DNA of 64,000 nucleotides from CAZYTX01 sp964650485 (lineage in GTDB: Bacteria; RBG-13-61-14; DATKZS01). A program made the translations under genes and the position numbers. Under the pieces are notes generated by a model. The model made no database searches. It saw only the letters and a program-made list of their open reading frames with translations, and was not told the origin of the DNA. The stretch is from positions 44,677 to 108,676 of the forward strand of contig CAZYTX010000007.1 of assembly GCA_964650485.1 (NCBI GenBank). The letters are read 5' to 3'. Below, one piece after another: positions 8,040 to 15,512 of the stretch; the stretch's first letter is position 1, and the number at the start of each line of letters is the position of its first letter.

Positions 8040-10376
8040 TTACTTTGTTTTCATTCTCATGACCCCGTCCCAGTCCGGTGGCGGGGGGTTCACCTTGAGC
8101 TCTTTGCATCGTTCTATGTATATCCTTGAGGGAATGTCCTTGCCGCGCAGCTTTATAGCCTCTTCAAACCTTTCTATGGCCGAGTCCCATTCCTTTGCTC
8201 GGTAGGCCGTGAGCCCGGCTGCGAACTCCTGCACGGCGTTTTTTGTGGACTGCTCCAGCCCGCCTTTCTCAGCCATAAGCTCGAACACCCTGACCGGCTT
8301 CTCCTTGCCCACCACTGTTATCAGGTCCAGCTCCCTGGCCTCGACCCTGTCTTTCACCTCTTTGTAAGTGTCCTCGGACATCATCACCAGGGTGCCATAC
8401 TGCTTGTTGGCGACCTCGAGCCGGGCGGCCAGGTTCACCGCGTCGCCCATGACCGTATAGTCCATGCGCTGGGCCGACCCCATGTTCCCCACCACCATGG
8501 GCCCGGTGTTCACCCCCATGCGGGTGATGAGCTTGGGCATGCCCTCGGACTCGAGCCTGCGGTTCAATTCCATGTTGGCCCTCTGCATGTGCAATGCAGC
8601 CATGCAGGCCCTCAAGGCATGGTTCTTGTGCGGTATGGGGGCGCCGAAGAATGCTATGATGGCGTCGCCCTCGAACTTGTCCACGGTGCCTTCGTGCTCG
8701 AATATTATGTCGCACATGGGTGTGAGGTAGTCGTTCAGAAGGTGCACCAGCTCCTGGGGCTTCAGCTTCTCTGATATGGAGGAGAAGTTCTGCACGTCCG
8801 AGAAGATGGCCGTCATGTGCCGCTCTTCTCCTCCCAGGTTCAGCCTGGAAGGGTCTTTGATCAACTGCTCGATCACCGCGGGCGCCAGATACATCCCGAA
8901 GGCGTTCTTTATGTAGAGCTTCTCGCGGTACTCGGCCAGGGACTGCACCACCATGACCCCGATGAAGTTGAGTCCCGTGACCATGAGCAGGGGCGAGGTT
9001 ATGAGCCAGTAGTTCTCAGCCTCGAACATGTACTGGGAAAGTGCGCCCGTGCCGACGAGTGCAACCATCAATGCCACCACACCCGGTACTGAGAAGGCGC
9101 GCACAAAGAGCCATATCACGGTCAGGACAATGCCCAGTGCCAGGACCAGGGCAATGGCCTGCCAGTCCGGCTGCTTTGATATGAAGTCCCTTGAAAGTAT
9201 GGTGCCCAGGGCGTTTGCGTGTATCTCCAGCCCGGGGGTGTATCCGAACCGGGTTGACTGTCCCCTGCCCGGCCTTGTGAAGGGTGTGGGGAACTCGTCG
9301 TGCGCCGCGGGGTGGGTGTTGCCGATCATTGCAATCTTGTTTTTAAAACCGGGCAGCTTGTCCTGGTTCAGGAACTCGGGGGTGAGCTTTGAGAAGCTTA
9401 TGCCCGGAAAAGTGCCGCGGGAGCCGGCGTAGTTTATGAGCAGGTTGCCTTCCACCATTGGCGCCTCGAGCCTTTTACCGCCCCCTTGCAGGCAAAGTTC
9501 GGTATCCGAGATCGAGCACTCGTTGAATTCGGCGTCGGGCCAGAGTCTTGCTATTGCCGCGGCCATGCTCAGCGTCTCTATAACCCTGTCATCGCCGGGC
9601 ACGGAGACGAGCAAGGGCACCCTCCTGATGCGGTCATCCAGGTCCTCCACGTAGTTTATCGCGCCTTCCCTTGCAAGCAGGTTCGTCTCCATGTGTCCCA
9701 CTATGAGGAAATGGTGTGTGGCCCCGGGCTGCAGCCCGGAGAGCTCAAGGCTTGTGGTCCCCTGCTCGACCGGCGGGAGCTCGGTCACCTCCTCGGCATA
9801 GGGGTCTGTGATGTAGTCCGCGGATGCGAATACGGCATAGCCCTCGGAAAGCTCGTCCCCCTCCCAGCTAACCTGGAGCACCCCCTGCTCGTCAGCCCGG
9901 CCGTGGTACTCCCACTGGCCGGCGGATACCTGTGCCTTCCTGAAAAGCGGGTTGGGCCTCACCCACTTGTTCTGGGCGACATAGCTGCTCATTACCACCT
10001 TACCCGGGTTCTCGGCGATCACCTGCTGGAGCCAGAAGTCGTCCTCGTCTCCGAATGACGACGGAGAGGAGAAGTCCATGTCGTAGACCACCAGGTCCAC
10101 GCCCTGGCCGATGAGCTCGGCTACCACCTGGGCGTGCTCGCGGCGCTGTATGGCCGTGGTCTTGCGACCAAGGTCGGCCACCGTGGTGGGGTCAATGGTT
10201 ACGAGTATGACGTCCTCGTGCGGCTCCTCTGGACCCCGCACAAGGAAGCGCAGGTCGTAAGACTTGAGCTCCAGGGTGGTGAGCGCACCGGACCAGTAAA
10301 GGGCAGCCACCAGTATGGATAGTGCAATGCCCGTTACCAGGCCGGCCGCAGACCGGGTTCTTTTTCCGGATGCCAA
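8040..10376 (-). CDS. CHASE2 sensor class III adenylate cyclase
   Basis: About 778 residues from a TTG at 10376 preceded by AGGGAG; this start clears the upstream stop by 16 bases, whereas the longest reading overlaps it by 59. Order: one membrane helix, a large extracytoplasmic CHASE2 region (about 40-375), two to three membrane helices (about 390-470), a class III cyclase domain (about 525-700), and a short TPR-like C-terminus (AKEWDSAIERFEEAI). The cyclase keeps both metal aspartates (FSDVQNF, KFEGDAIIAFFGAP), the substrate lysine of KFEGD, and the MGDAVNLAARLE motif with the Asp and Asn/Arg expected for ATP. It therefore should make cAMP in response to an extracytoplasmic signal. It is embedded between two exported FlgT-like proteins, suggesting these report to or are controlled by it. 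Confidence 0.92.
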   Translation of the reverse strand: MASGKRTRSAAGLVTGIALSILVAALYWSGALTTLELKSYDLRFLVRGPEEPHEDVILVTIDPTTVADLGRKTTAIQRREHAQVVAELIGQGVDLVVYDMDFSSPSSFGDEDDFWLQQVIAENPGKVVMSSYVAQNKWVRPNPLFRKAQVSAGQWEYHGRADEQGVLQVSWEGDELSEGYAVFASADYITDPYAEEVTELPPVEQGTTSLELSGLQPGATHHFLIVGHMETNLLAREGAINYVEDLDDRIRRVPLLVSVPGDDRVIETLSMAAAIARLWPDAEFNECSISDTELCLQGGGKRLEAPMVEGNLLINYAGSRGTFPGISFSKLTPEFLNQDKLPGFKNKIAMIGNTHPAAHDEFPTPFTRPGRGQSTRFGYTPGLEIHANALGTILSRDFISKQPDWQAIALVLALGIVLTVIWLFVRAFSVPGVVALMVALVGTGALSQYMFEAENYWLITSPLLMVTGLNFIGVMVVQSLAEYREKLYIKNAFGMYLAPAVIEQLIKDPSRLNLGGEERHMTAIFSDVQNFSSISEKLKPQELVHLLNDYLTPMCDIIFEHEGTVDKFEGDAIIAFFGAPIPHKNHALRACMAALHMQRANMELNRRLESEGMPKLITRMGVNTGPMVVGNMGSAQRMDYTVMGDAVNLAARLEVANKQYGTLVMMSEDTYKEVKDRVEARELDLITVVGKEKPVRVFELMAEKGGLEQSTKNAVQEFAAGLTAYRAKEWDSAIERFEEAIKLRGKDIPSRIYIERCKELKVNPPPPDWDGVMRMKTK

Positions 10377-10392
10377 ACCTTTGCTCCCTCTA

Positions 10393-11808
10393 CTAATTGG
10401 AGGCCGGAACCAGCTTGAAAAAGCGGTGCAGCCTGCCTTCGGTGCCTCCAATCATGCTGTCGGTTATAACAACAACCCTGGCCATGCGAAGGAAGTTGTT
10501 TTTAGTGTCGGCTTCTCTTATCTTTTTCGCGTCGCTGTTGCTTATGACGATCCTGCTTTTTGTGGGGCCTGTGCTCTTTTTCGCCTTCGGCTTTGCCGGC
10601 CGGGGCCCGTACCTCATCACTATCCTGCGGCCGGTCCCTTGTGCCAGCTCCGCTATAAATGAGAGGGAACGCTTGAAAAAGGAGACGCCGCCCTTCGGGT
10701 CGCTCCCGTTTATGCCGGAGGGCTCCGGTATCGAGCTTTCAAGAGATATAAAAGAGACGGCCGCGGGCTCCGCCGCCTTTGCTTTCACGTAAAGGTGTCT
10801 GCCTGGTATGAATGCCCCCTTCTTGCCCTCGTCCATGTCCTCTTTTTCACCTGTCACATATGCCGCGGCCCCCCTTTGTTTCAGGGCCGAAGGTTCGATC
10901 ATCTGCAGCGAGTAGACCGGCTCGCCCGACTCGTCCACCACCTCTGGGAAGACCGCGGGATCGAGCCCGATGCCCCTGGCGTCCACTATCACGCCGGTGT
11001 ATACGTCATCCTTCTCGGCCTCTTTTACCGGCCCTTTGGGTGGCTCGACCTTCATGTTGTCCAAAAAGGCCTGCTGCACCCCTTTTATTCCCCGCAGCGG
11101 AACCTTGATGGTCACCTGGTAAATGCCGTCCTTTGCCTCCTCGTCAACCACCTCCGCCCCCCGGATGAGTCCCCGCAGGCTGTACTCCACCCTGGGCGCG
11201 CGTTTTATCCTCTGCTCCACCGTCTCTTCAGGGTCGAAGTTTATGCCCGAGACCATCTGCAAGGCGATGCCGTAGGCGTCCAGCCTGGCGGCCCTCTTGG
11301 CCTTGGCTTTGCTCTTCTCATCCTTTGCGTCCAGCTTTGCCGCCCCTTTTGCCAGAAGGTAGCCGTCGCGCCAGTTGAGCTCCCCGTGGGGAAAAGGCTG
11401 GACAAGGGGCTGGTACCCGGTCTTCTCCTCCTCCACGGACTTTGGGTACTTGCTCGCAAGACCGGGAGGTATCTCAACCGTGGCCTTGATCTCGGTTATG
11501 TAGACCTTGCCCTCGACCGACTCGGATATGATCTCGAACTCCAGCCGGCCGCTGGTGGTGGCAACCACCCGGGTGAGCTCCTCGGAGGGTATGGCCGATG
11601 CCTGCACCTTTGCGCCGATGGCTCGCTCCACGGCGTCCCGTTTTGCAAGCTGCAATGACACGCGCCTGGCAGAGGCCTCGTCCCTGGTAACCGGGGCCAC
11701 GCCGATGCCCTTGACTTGAACTTCTTCCGCTCGCGAGATCGCAGGCAACAGGAAGAGGAGGACGAGAAACATCACGCCTGAGACCTTTCTTACCTTGATC
11801 GGGATCAT
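10393..11808 (-). CDS. Exported LPP20/FlgT-N-like protein, first gene of the operon
   Basis: 471 residues with a clear signal peptide (MFLVLLFLLPAISRAEE) and an AAAGGAG site before the ATG. Two copies of the helix-rich LPP20/FlgT-N pattern are seen: near residues 40-110 (SLQLAKRDAVERAIGAKV) and 155-250 (AKRAARLDAYGIALQMVSG). The remainder (about 265-345) contains a GVIVDARGIGLDPAVFPEV segment, a motif I associate with LPP20-family proteins where a conserved D-G-LxxxxxP strand occurs. A low-complexity, lysine/proline-rich stretch follows before a basic tail. It is the promoter-proximal gene of the operon. Probable periplasmic or envelope role; exact function unknown. Confidence 0.78.
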   Translation of the reverse strand: MIPIKVRKVSGVMFLVLLFLLPAISRAEEVQVKGIGVAPVTRDEASARRVSLQLAKRDAVERAIGAKVQASAIPSEELTRVVATTSGRLEFEIISESVEGKVYITEIKATVEIPPGLASKYPKSVEEEKTGYQPLVQPFPHGELNWRDGYLLAKGAAKLDAKDEKSKAKAKRAARLDAYGIALQMVSGINFDPEETVEQRIKRAPRVEYSLRGLIRGAEVVDEEAKDGIYQVTIKVPLRGIKGVQQAFLDNMKVEPPKGPVKEAEKDDVYTGVIVDARGIGLDPAVFPEVVDESGEPVYSLQMIEPSALKQRGAAAYVTGEKEDMDEGKKGAFIPGRHLYVKAKAAEPAAVSFISLESSIPEPSGINGSDPKGGVSFFKRSLSFIAELAQGTGRRIVMRYGPRPAKPKAKKSTGPTKSRIVISNSDAKKIREADTKNNFLRMARVVVITDSMIGGTEGRLHRFFKLVPASN

Positions 11809-11899
11809 GGTTTTCGGGCTCCTTTGCTCTTAATTTAACAGCGCCCTAAAGATTACATTCTGGACCCTGTATGACTTTTTTCTGCAAGAAAGCGGACAA

Positions 11900-11929
11900 A
11901 TTATAGCTCCAAGAAAAACCAGTTGTCAA
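11900..11929 (-). promoter_or_regulatory. Sigma-70-like promoter P1 of the cyclase/Fn3 operon
   Basis: On the minus strand a perfect TTGACA (11929-11924) is followed after 18 bases by a perfect TATAAT (11905-11900). Transcription would begin near 11893, about 85 bases above the first ATG. The -35 box is embedded in the palindrome GTTGNCAAC. Confidence 0.75.
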
Positions 11930-12006
11930 CATGTCCCTGTACTGAGAATTTTAGCTAGAACATCAGGCTGGAAGACTCCTTCCTGGTGCACGATGGTCTT
12001 CGAATG

Positions 12007-12034
12007 AAAATACACAATTTTGACCGGTTGTCAA
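12007..12034 (-). promoter_or_regulatory. Possible upstream promoter P2 of the same operon
   Basis: A second TTGACA (12034-12029) lies in a near-copy of the P1 motif (GTTGACAACYGG), followed after 16 bases by TATTTT. The two copies are 105 bases apart, and both -35 boxes sit inside GTTGNCAAC. Confidence 0.4.
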
Positions 12035-12096
12035 CAAAAAAAGGGGAAAACCATGGTTAAAGTATACATAGCATAACTGCCTGAAGCCGCCTTTTG

Positions 12097-12125
12097 TTGA
12101 CACCCCGGCACTGTGGTGGTAAAGA
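12097..12125 (+). promoter_or_regulatory. Promoter candidate for mgtE
   Basis: TTGACA at 12097-12102, 17-base spacer, then TAAAGA at 12120-12125. It points toward mgtE and overlaps nothing else. Confidence 0.5.
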
Positions 12126-12134
12126 ATATGGACG

Positions 12135-12169
12135 AGCCCGGTTTGTGAGCTTTTAATCGGGCTTTTTTT
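12135..12169 (+). terminator. Terminator-like hairpin in the mgtE leader
   Basis: AGCCCG (12135-12140) pairs with CGGGCT (12158-12163) across a 17-base loop, and the stem runs straight into seven T residues. It sits between the predicted mgtE start of transcription and the mgtE ATG at 12180, so it is placed to act as an attenuator rather than an end-of-gene terminator. Confidence 0.45.
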
Positions 12170-12179
12170 GTTTGGTCCA

Positions 12180-13532
12180 ATGGAAGGACACTTAAATACT
12201 GAGGAGATAGATGACCTCGATCTCCTTTTCAAGCACGGCACTGACGAGGAGCTAAGCGATTTCCTGCGCCTTCTCCATCCCGCGGATATAGCCGACCTGG
12301 TCGAGCAGCTTGACCATGATGGCCGGACCCGGGTTTTCTCCCTGATGCCCGGGCCCGTGGGGGCCAAGGTGCTTCCCGAGGTGGAGGACCACCTTTTCGG
12401 CGAGGTGCTGGAGAGCGTTCCCCCGGAGCGCATGGCCGAGTTCATTGACCGGATGCCCACCGACGACGCTGCCGACGTTTTGGCCGAGCTCCCCCGTTAC
12501 GAGCGCCGGCGTATCCTTGCCCGCATAGACTCCTCGGACTCGGAGGTCATCCGTTCGTTGATGGAGTACGGCGAGGAGACCGCGGGCGGTCTCATGCAGA
12601 CCGAGCTGGTCGCGGTGGTTGAGGACGCCACCGTGCAGGAGACCATAGACGAGATCAGGAACCAGAAGGACGAGGTCGAGGACCTGCATTTCGTGTTCGT
12701 GGTTGACAATGACAAGAAGCTGAAAGGTGTGCTCGACCTGAAGGAGCTTCTGCTTTCCGACGCTGACCGTCGCGTGTCGGAGATAATGGAGACCGAGGTC
12801 ATAAAGTGCAGCGCGGACATGGACCAGGAGGAGGTCGGACTTCTTTTCATGAAGTACAACCTGGTGACCATACCGGTGGTTGACGAGCACGAACACCTGG
12901 TGGGCCGGATCTGGTTCGACGACGTGATGGACGCGCTCGAGGACGAGGTTGACGAGGACTTCCTTTTAATGGCCGGCGCCGGGGAGGAGGAGTTGGAGGA
13001 ACTGTCCGTGCTGAAAAGCGTGACCGCGAGGCTGCCGTGGCTCACCATCACATGGATAGGGGGCATAGCCACGGCTATACTGATGGGGCATTTCACCCGG
13101 ACCATGGAGAAGATGATCATACTGGCAACCTTCATACCCATAATCATGGCCATGGGCGGCAACGTGGGCACGCAGTCGGCCACCATCATGGTAAGGGGCA
13201 TAGCAACCGAAAAGATAGACTACAGGAGGATCAGCAGGTTCTTTGCCGGCCAGCTAATGATCGGACTGATACTGGGCGTCATAATAGGGCTGGCCACCGC
13301 CACGTTCGTGCAGCTAAAGCACTCGGCCATCGAGCTCAGCACGGTCATAGGCGCGGCCATGGTGGGGGTGATGAGCTTCTCGGCATTCGTGGGAACCGCT
13401 TTGCCGGCAATATTCAAGCGGGCAGGAGTGGACCCGGCAATCGCCACCGCCCCAATCATTGCCACCTCATGCGACATACTGGGGATATTCATATACTTCA
13501 CCCTGGCAAGCGCGCTCATGTCTGCTATGTAG
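12180..13532 (+). CDS. mgtE: MgtE magnesium transporter
   Basis: 450 residues, normal for the family. The N domain (about 1-130) contains ELSDFLRLLHPADIADLVEQ and DDAADVLAELP. Two CBS domains follow (about 133-255), then five membrane helices. The signature MGGNVGTQSATIMVRGIA, which builds the selectivity site of the pore, is intact. MgtE imports Mg2+ (and Co2+) through the inner membrane and is gated by Mg2+ binding to its cytoplasmic domains. The ATG at 12180 has no evident ribosome site; a TTG four codons upstream lies in the T-run of the hairpin and is less likely. It is divergent from the cyclase/Fn3 operon. Confidence 0.96.
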   Translation: MEGHLNTEEIDDLDLLFKHGTDEELSDFLRLLHPADIADLVEQLDHDGRTRVFSLMPGPVGAKVLPEVEDHLFGEVLESVPPERMAEFIDRMPTDDAADVLAELPRYERRRILARIDSSDSEVIRSLMEYGEETAGGLMQTELVAVVEDATVQETIDEIRNQKDEVEDLHFVFVVDNDKKLKGVLDLKELLLSDADRRVSEIMETEVIKCSADMDQEEVGLLFMKYNLVTIPVVDEHEHLVGRIWFDDVMDALEDEVDEDFLLMAGAGEEELEELSVLKSVTARLPWLTITWIGGIATAILMGHFTRTMEKMIILATFIPIIMAMGGNVGTQSATIMVRGIATEKIDYRRISRFFAGQLMIGLILGVIIGLATATFVQLKHSAIELSTVIGAAMVGVMSFSAFVGTALPAIFKRAGVDPAIATAPIIATSCDILGIFIYFTLASALMSAM

Positions 13533-13552
13533 AATGGAAGCAAAGAATAATA

Positions 13553-13753
13553 TCACGCAAAGACGCAAAGAACGCAGAGAAGTCTGGTTTTTCTTAGGGA
13601 TTAGAATGGTGGTGGGCAAACCTCGAAATAATTTGACAGGAGGAAGGCCATTTTGGAAACCAGGTTCTTATCCTTCGAAAGAGACGGACACCTTTTTTCA
13701 GCAGTGCAAAAAGCCAAGCATTTCTTTAATTTAATCTTTGCGCCTTTGCGTGA
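13553..13753. repeat. Inverted-repeat element with CACGCAAAG arms
   Basis: The arm at 13553-13571 (TCACGCAAAGACGCAAAGA) is matched in inverse orientation at 13735-13753 with one difference. The 160 bases between them contain no credible gene. The right arm and following bases (13738-13783) closely resemble 24760-24806, in front of recO and behind truB respectively. It looks like a miniature, non-coding interspersed element. Confidence 0.6.
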
Positions 13754-13794
13754 AATAAAAGGTTATTTAGGAAAAGAGTCTTAAAGGCTGGAGA

Positions 13795-14577
13795 ATGACC
13801 AGGTGGACCACAGAGGCTATTGTGCTGGGGCAGGCGCCCCTGCTGGAGTCGGACAAGCTGGTCCGCCTTTTCACACCCGGCCAGGGCCGGCTCTCGGTGG
13901 TGGCCAAGGGGGCACAGAGGTCGAAGAAGAGGTTCGTGGGAGTGTTCGACCTGGCCGTATTGCTCGATGCCGGATTGATGACAGCCCCCCGCTCTGGAAG
14001 GGTGATGATCGAGCACGCGTGTTTGAAGCAGTCGTTCCCCGAGTTCAGGAGGTCTCCCCTGCGGCTTGCCAGGGCCTGCCTGCTCCTGGAGACGGTCTCC
14101 CTGGCAGCGCCCGAGCACCAGGCCGACCCGCAAAGCTTCCAGCTTTTAAGGCAGGGCCTGTGCAGGCTGGCCAAAGAGCCTGACTCCGACAGGTGGGCGC
14201 TCATCTACTCCATGAAGCTGCTCTCGTCCCTGGGATACAGGCCCAGCCTGGACTCATGCGTGCGCTGCCATAAAGAGCCTTCCCAGAGGCAAATACTTTT
14301 CAGCCCTCATGAGGGCGGAGTTGTATGCGAGCCTTGCTGCCGGGCCCCGGCTGCAGGGCAAGGGTCCCAGGACGGACCTCCCGGCATGTCAATAAAGGTG
14401 TCCATCGAGACCCTGAAAACACTCGTGGCCGTGATGAACGCCGACCATAAGCTGCTTGCTCGAATCCGATTCAGCAAGACCTCGCTCGCCCAGGCAAGGG
14501 GCATGCTGGCAAGCTTCGCTGCATGCCACCTGGCGGGTCCCTCACGCACTCTCGAGTTCATGGAAAAGATCGCATGA
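13795..14577 (+). CDS. recO: DNA repair protein RecO
   Basis: 260 residues beginning MTRWTTEAIVLGQAPLLESD, the standard RecO OB-fold start, with the KGAQRSKKRF segment that follows in this family. The central helical domain is followed by a zinc site (CVRCHKEP ... CEPCC). RecO helps RecR load RecA on SSB-coated single strands in the RecFOR pathway. It follows a repeat element and is convergent with the HepT toxin gene. Start chosen at the ATG preceded by GGAG-like bases; the length is normal. Confidence 0.95.
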   Translation: MTRWTTEAIVLGQAPLLESDKLVRLFTPGQGRLSVVAKGAQRSKKRFVGVFDLAVLLDAGLMTAPRSGRVMIEHACLKQSFPEFRRSPLRLARACLLLETVSLAAPEHQADPQSFQLLRQGLCRLAKEPDSDRWALIYSMKLLSSLGYRPSLDSCVRCHKEPSQRQILFSPHEGGVVCEPCCRAPAAGQGSQDGPPGMSIKVSIETLKTLVAVMNADHKLLARIRFSKTSLAQARGMLASFAACHLAGPSRTLEFMEKIA

Positions 14578-14626
14578 TGGGTGTGCGACATGGGGCGGTT
14601 GTGTATAAAGAAAGCCTTCAGGTTAT

Positions 14627-14965
14627 TTATTCGTTTTCCAGTATCTTCTCCAGCTCCTCGATCAGGAGCGGCAAGTCGAGCGTGACCGTGTCCCACACCA
14701 GGTCTCTATCAACGTCAAAGTAGACGTGTACCAGGCGGTTCCTCATCCCGATCATCTGAGGCCATGGAATCCGGGGGTTCCGGGCCCGGGTGTTTTCGCT
14801 GATGCGCGCAGCGGCTTCTCCTATAATCTCGACACATTTTACCAGACCGAGCATCCAGACCTTGTCGGAGTCCAGATCACTTCTGCTGCGTCCTTGTGCC
14901 GCCTGGACCGCAGCTTCCGCGGCCTCCAGCATGTGCCGCAGCCTGACCTCGTCATCCACGGGCAT
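14627..14965 (-). CDS. hepT: HepT-like RNase toxin of the MntA/HepT module
   Basis: 112 residues of the HepT/DUF86 family. The catalytic signature RX4HXY is present as RNRLVHVY near residue 75. Family members are HEPN ribonucleases neutralised by a MntA nucleotidyltransferase that AMPylates the tyrosine of that motif. The start overlaps the end of the antitoxin gene by 14 bases, giving a coupled operon with the antitoxin first. Confidence 0.92.
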   Translation of the reverse strand: MPVDDEVRLRHMLEAAEAAVQAAQGRSRSDLDSDKVWMLGLVKCVEIIGEAAARISENTRARNPRIPWPQMIGMRNRLVHVYFDVDRDLVWDTVTLDLPLLIEELEKILENE

Positions 14966-15257
14966 ACTGGACCTCGGCGTTCTTTTTCACCTCGTCCCGG
15001 AAATAGCGGCTGAGCTCGGCCGGGGTGCGGAGGTCAACCTTGCGGCCCAGCATCTTAGAGAGCTCCAGCTCCAGACCGGCCAGCCCGATAAACCCGATGC
15101 GATGGCCCGGCTCGAACTCCACCAGCATGTCAACGTCACTCTCCGGGTGGAAGTCCTCTCGCAGGATGGAACCAAACAGGGACAGCTTGCGGATATGGTT
15201 CTCGCGGCAGAAGTTAGCGATTTTATCTTTGGGTATGTCAATTCCGTGGTAGGTCAT
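14952..15257 (-). CDS. mntA: MntA-like nucleotidyltransferase antitoxin
   Basis: 101 residues of the minimal nucleotidyltransferase family. The active-site pattern GSX10DXD is complete (GSILREDFHPESDVD), with a third acidic position later at VDLRTP. Such proteins transfer AMP onto HepT and silence it. It has its own promoter and precedes hepT with a 14-base overlap. Confidence 0.92.
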   Translation of the reverse strand: MTYHGIDIPKDKIANFCRENHIRKLSLFGSILREDFHPESDVDMLVEFEPGHRIGFIGLAGLELELSKMLGRKVDLRTPAELSRYFRDEVKKNAEVQYARG

Positions 15258-15283
15258 AAGGGCTCATCTCCCTTTTTCTATTC

Positions 15284-15312
15284 AGTATAGAGAGACGCTC
15301 GAAAAGGGTCAA
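15284..15312 (-). promoter_or_regulatory. Promoter of mntA-hepT
   Basis: On the minus strand TTGACC (15312-15307) and TATACT (15289-15284) are separated by exactly 17 bases, about 30 bases above the mntA ATG. Confidence 0.65.
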
Positions 15313-15436
15313 GGGCTGTGGGTAAATCTTCCCTCGCTCCTCGCTTGAGCGTAGCCAACCTTCGGTTCCTGCTACTCGCTCCCTTTCAATGGCGCCCTCT
15401 TCTTTTCTTGGCTTCCTTGCGTTATGACTCGCCTGA

Positions 15437-15465
15437 TTGACCGCTCCTTTTGCCTCATCCATAAT
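15437..15465 (+). promoter_or_regulatory. Promoter candidate for the GH31-like gene
   Basis: TTGACC at 15437-15442, 17 bases, CATAAT at 15460-15465. The next gene starts 48 bases downstream. No gene is credible between 15258 and 15512. Confidence 0.5.
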
Positions 15466-15512
15466 GGAAAGCGCGCACGTGCCGTAAGGCCGGCATATTA
15501 AGGGTTTTTATA

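Noticed and set aside
8014..8109. Longer start for the FlgT-like gene
   Set aside because: The extra residues come from the cyclase 3' end; AGGAGG and the signal peptide mark ATG 8013.
12000..12180. M-box riboswitch before mgtE
   Set aside because: The leader from the predicted start is too short and no M-box core was recognised.
13553..13753. CRISPR-like array
   Set aside because: Only two arms in inverse orientation, with no spaced direct repeats and no cas genes.
15238..15462. 74-codon frame upstream of mntA
   Set aside because: It covers the mntA promoter and start in another frame, with no recognisable protein pattern.
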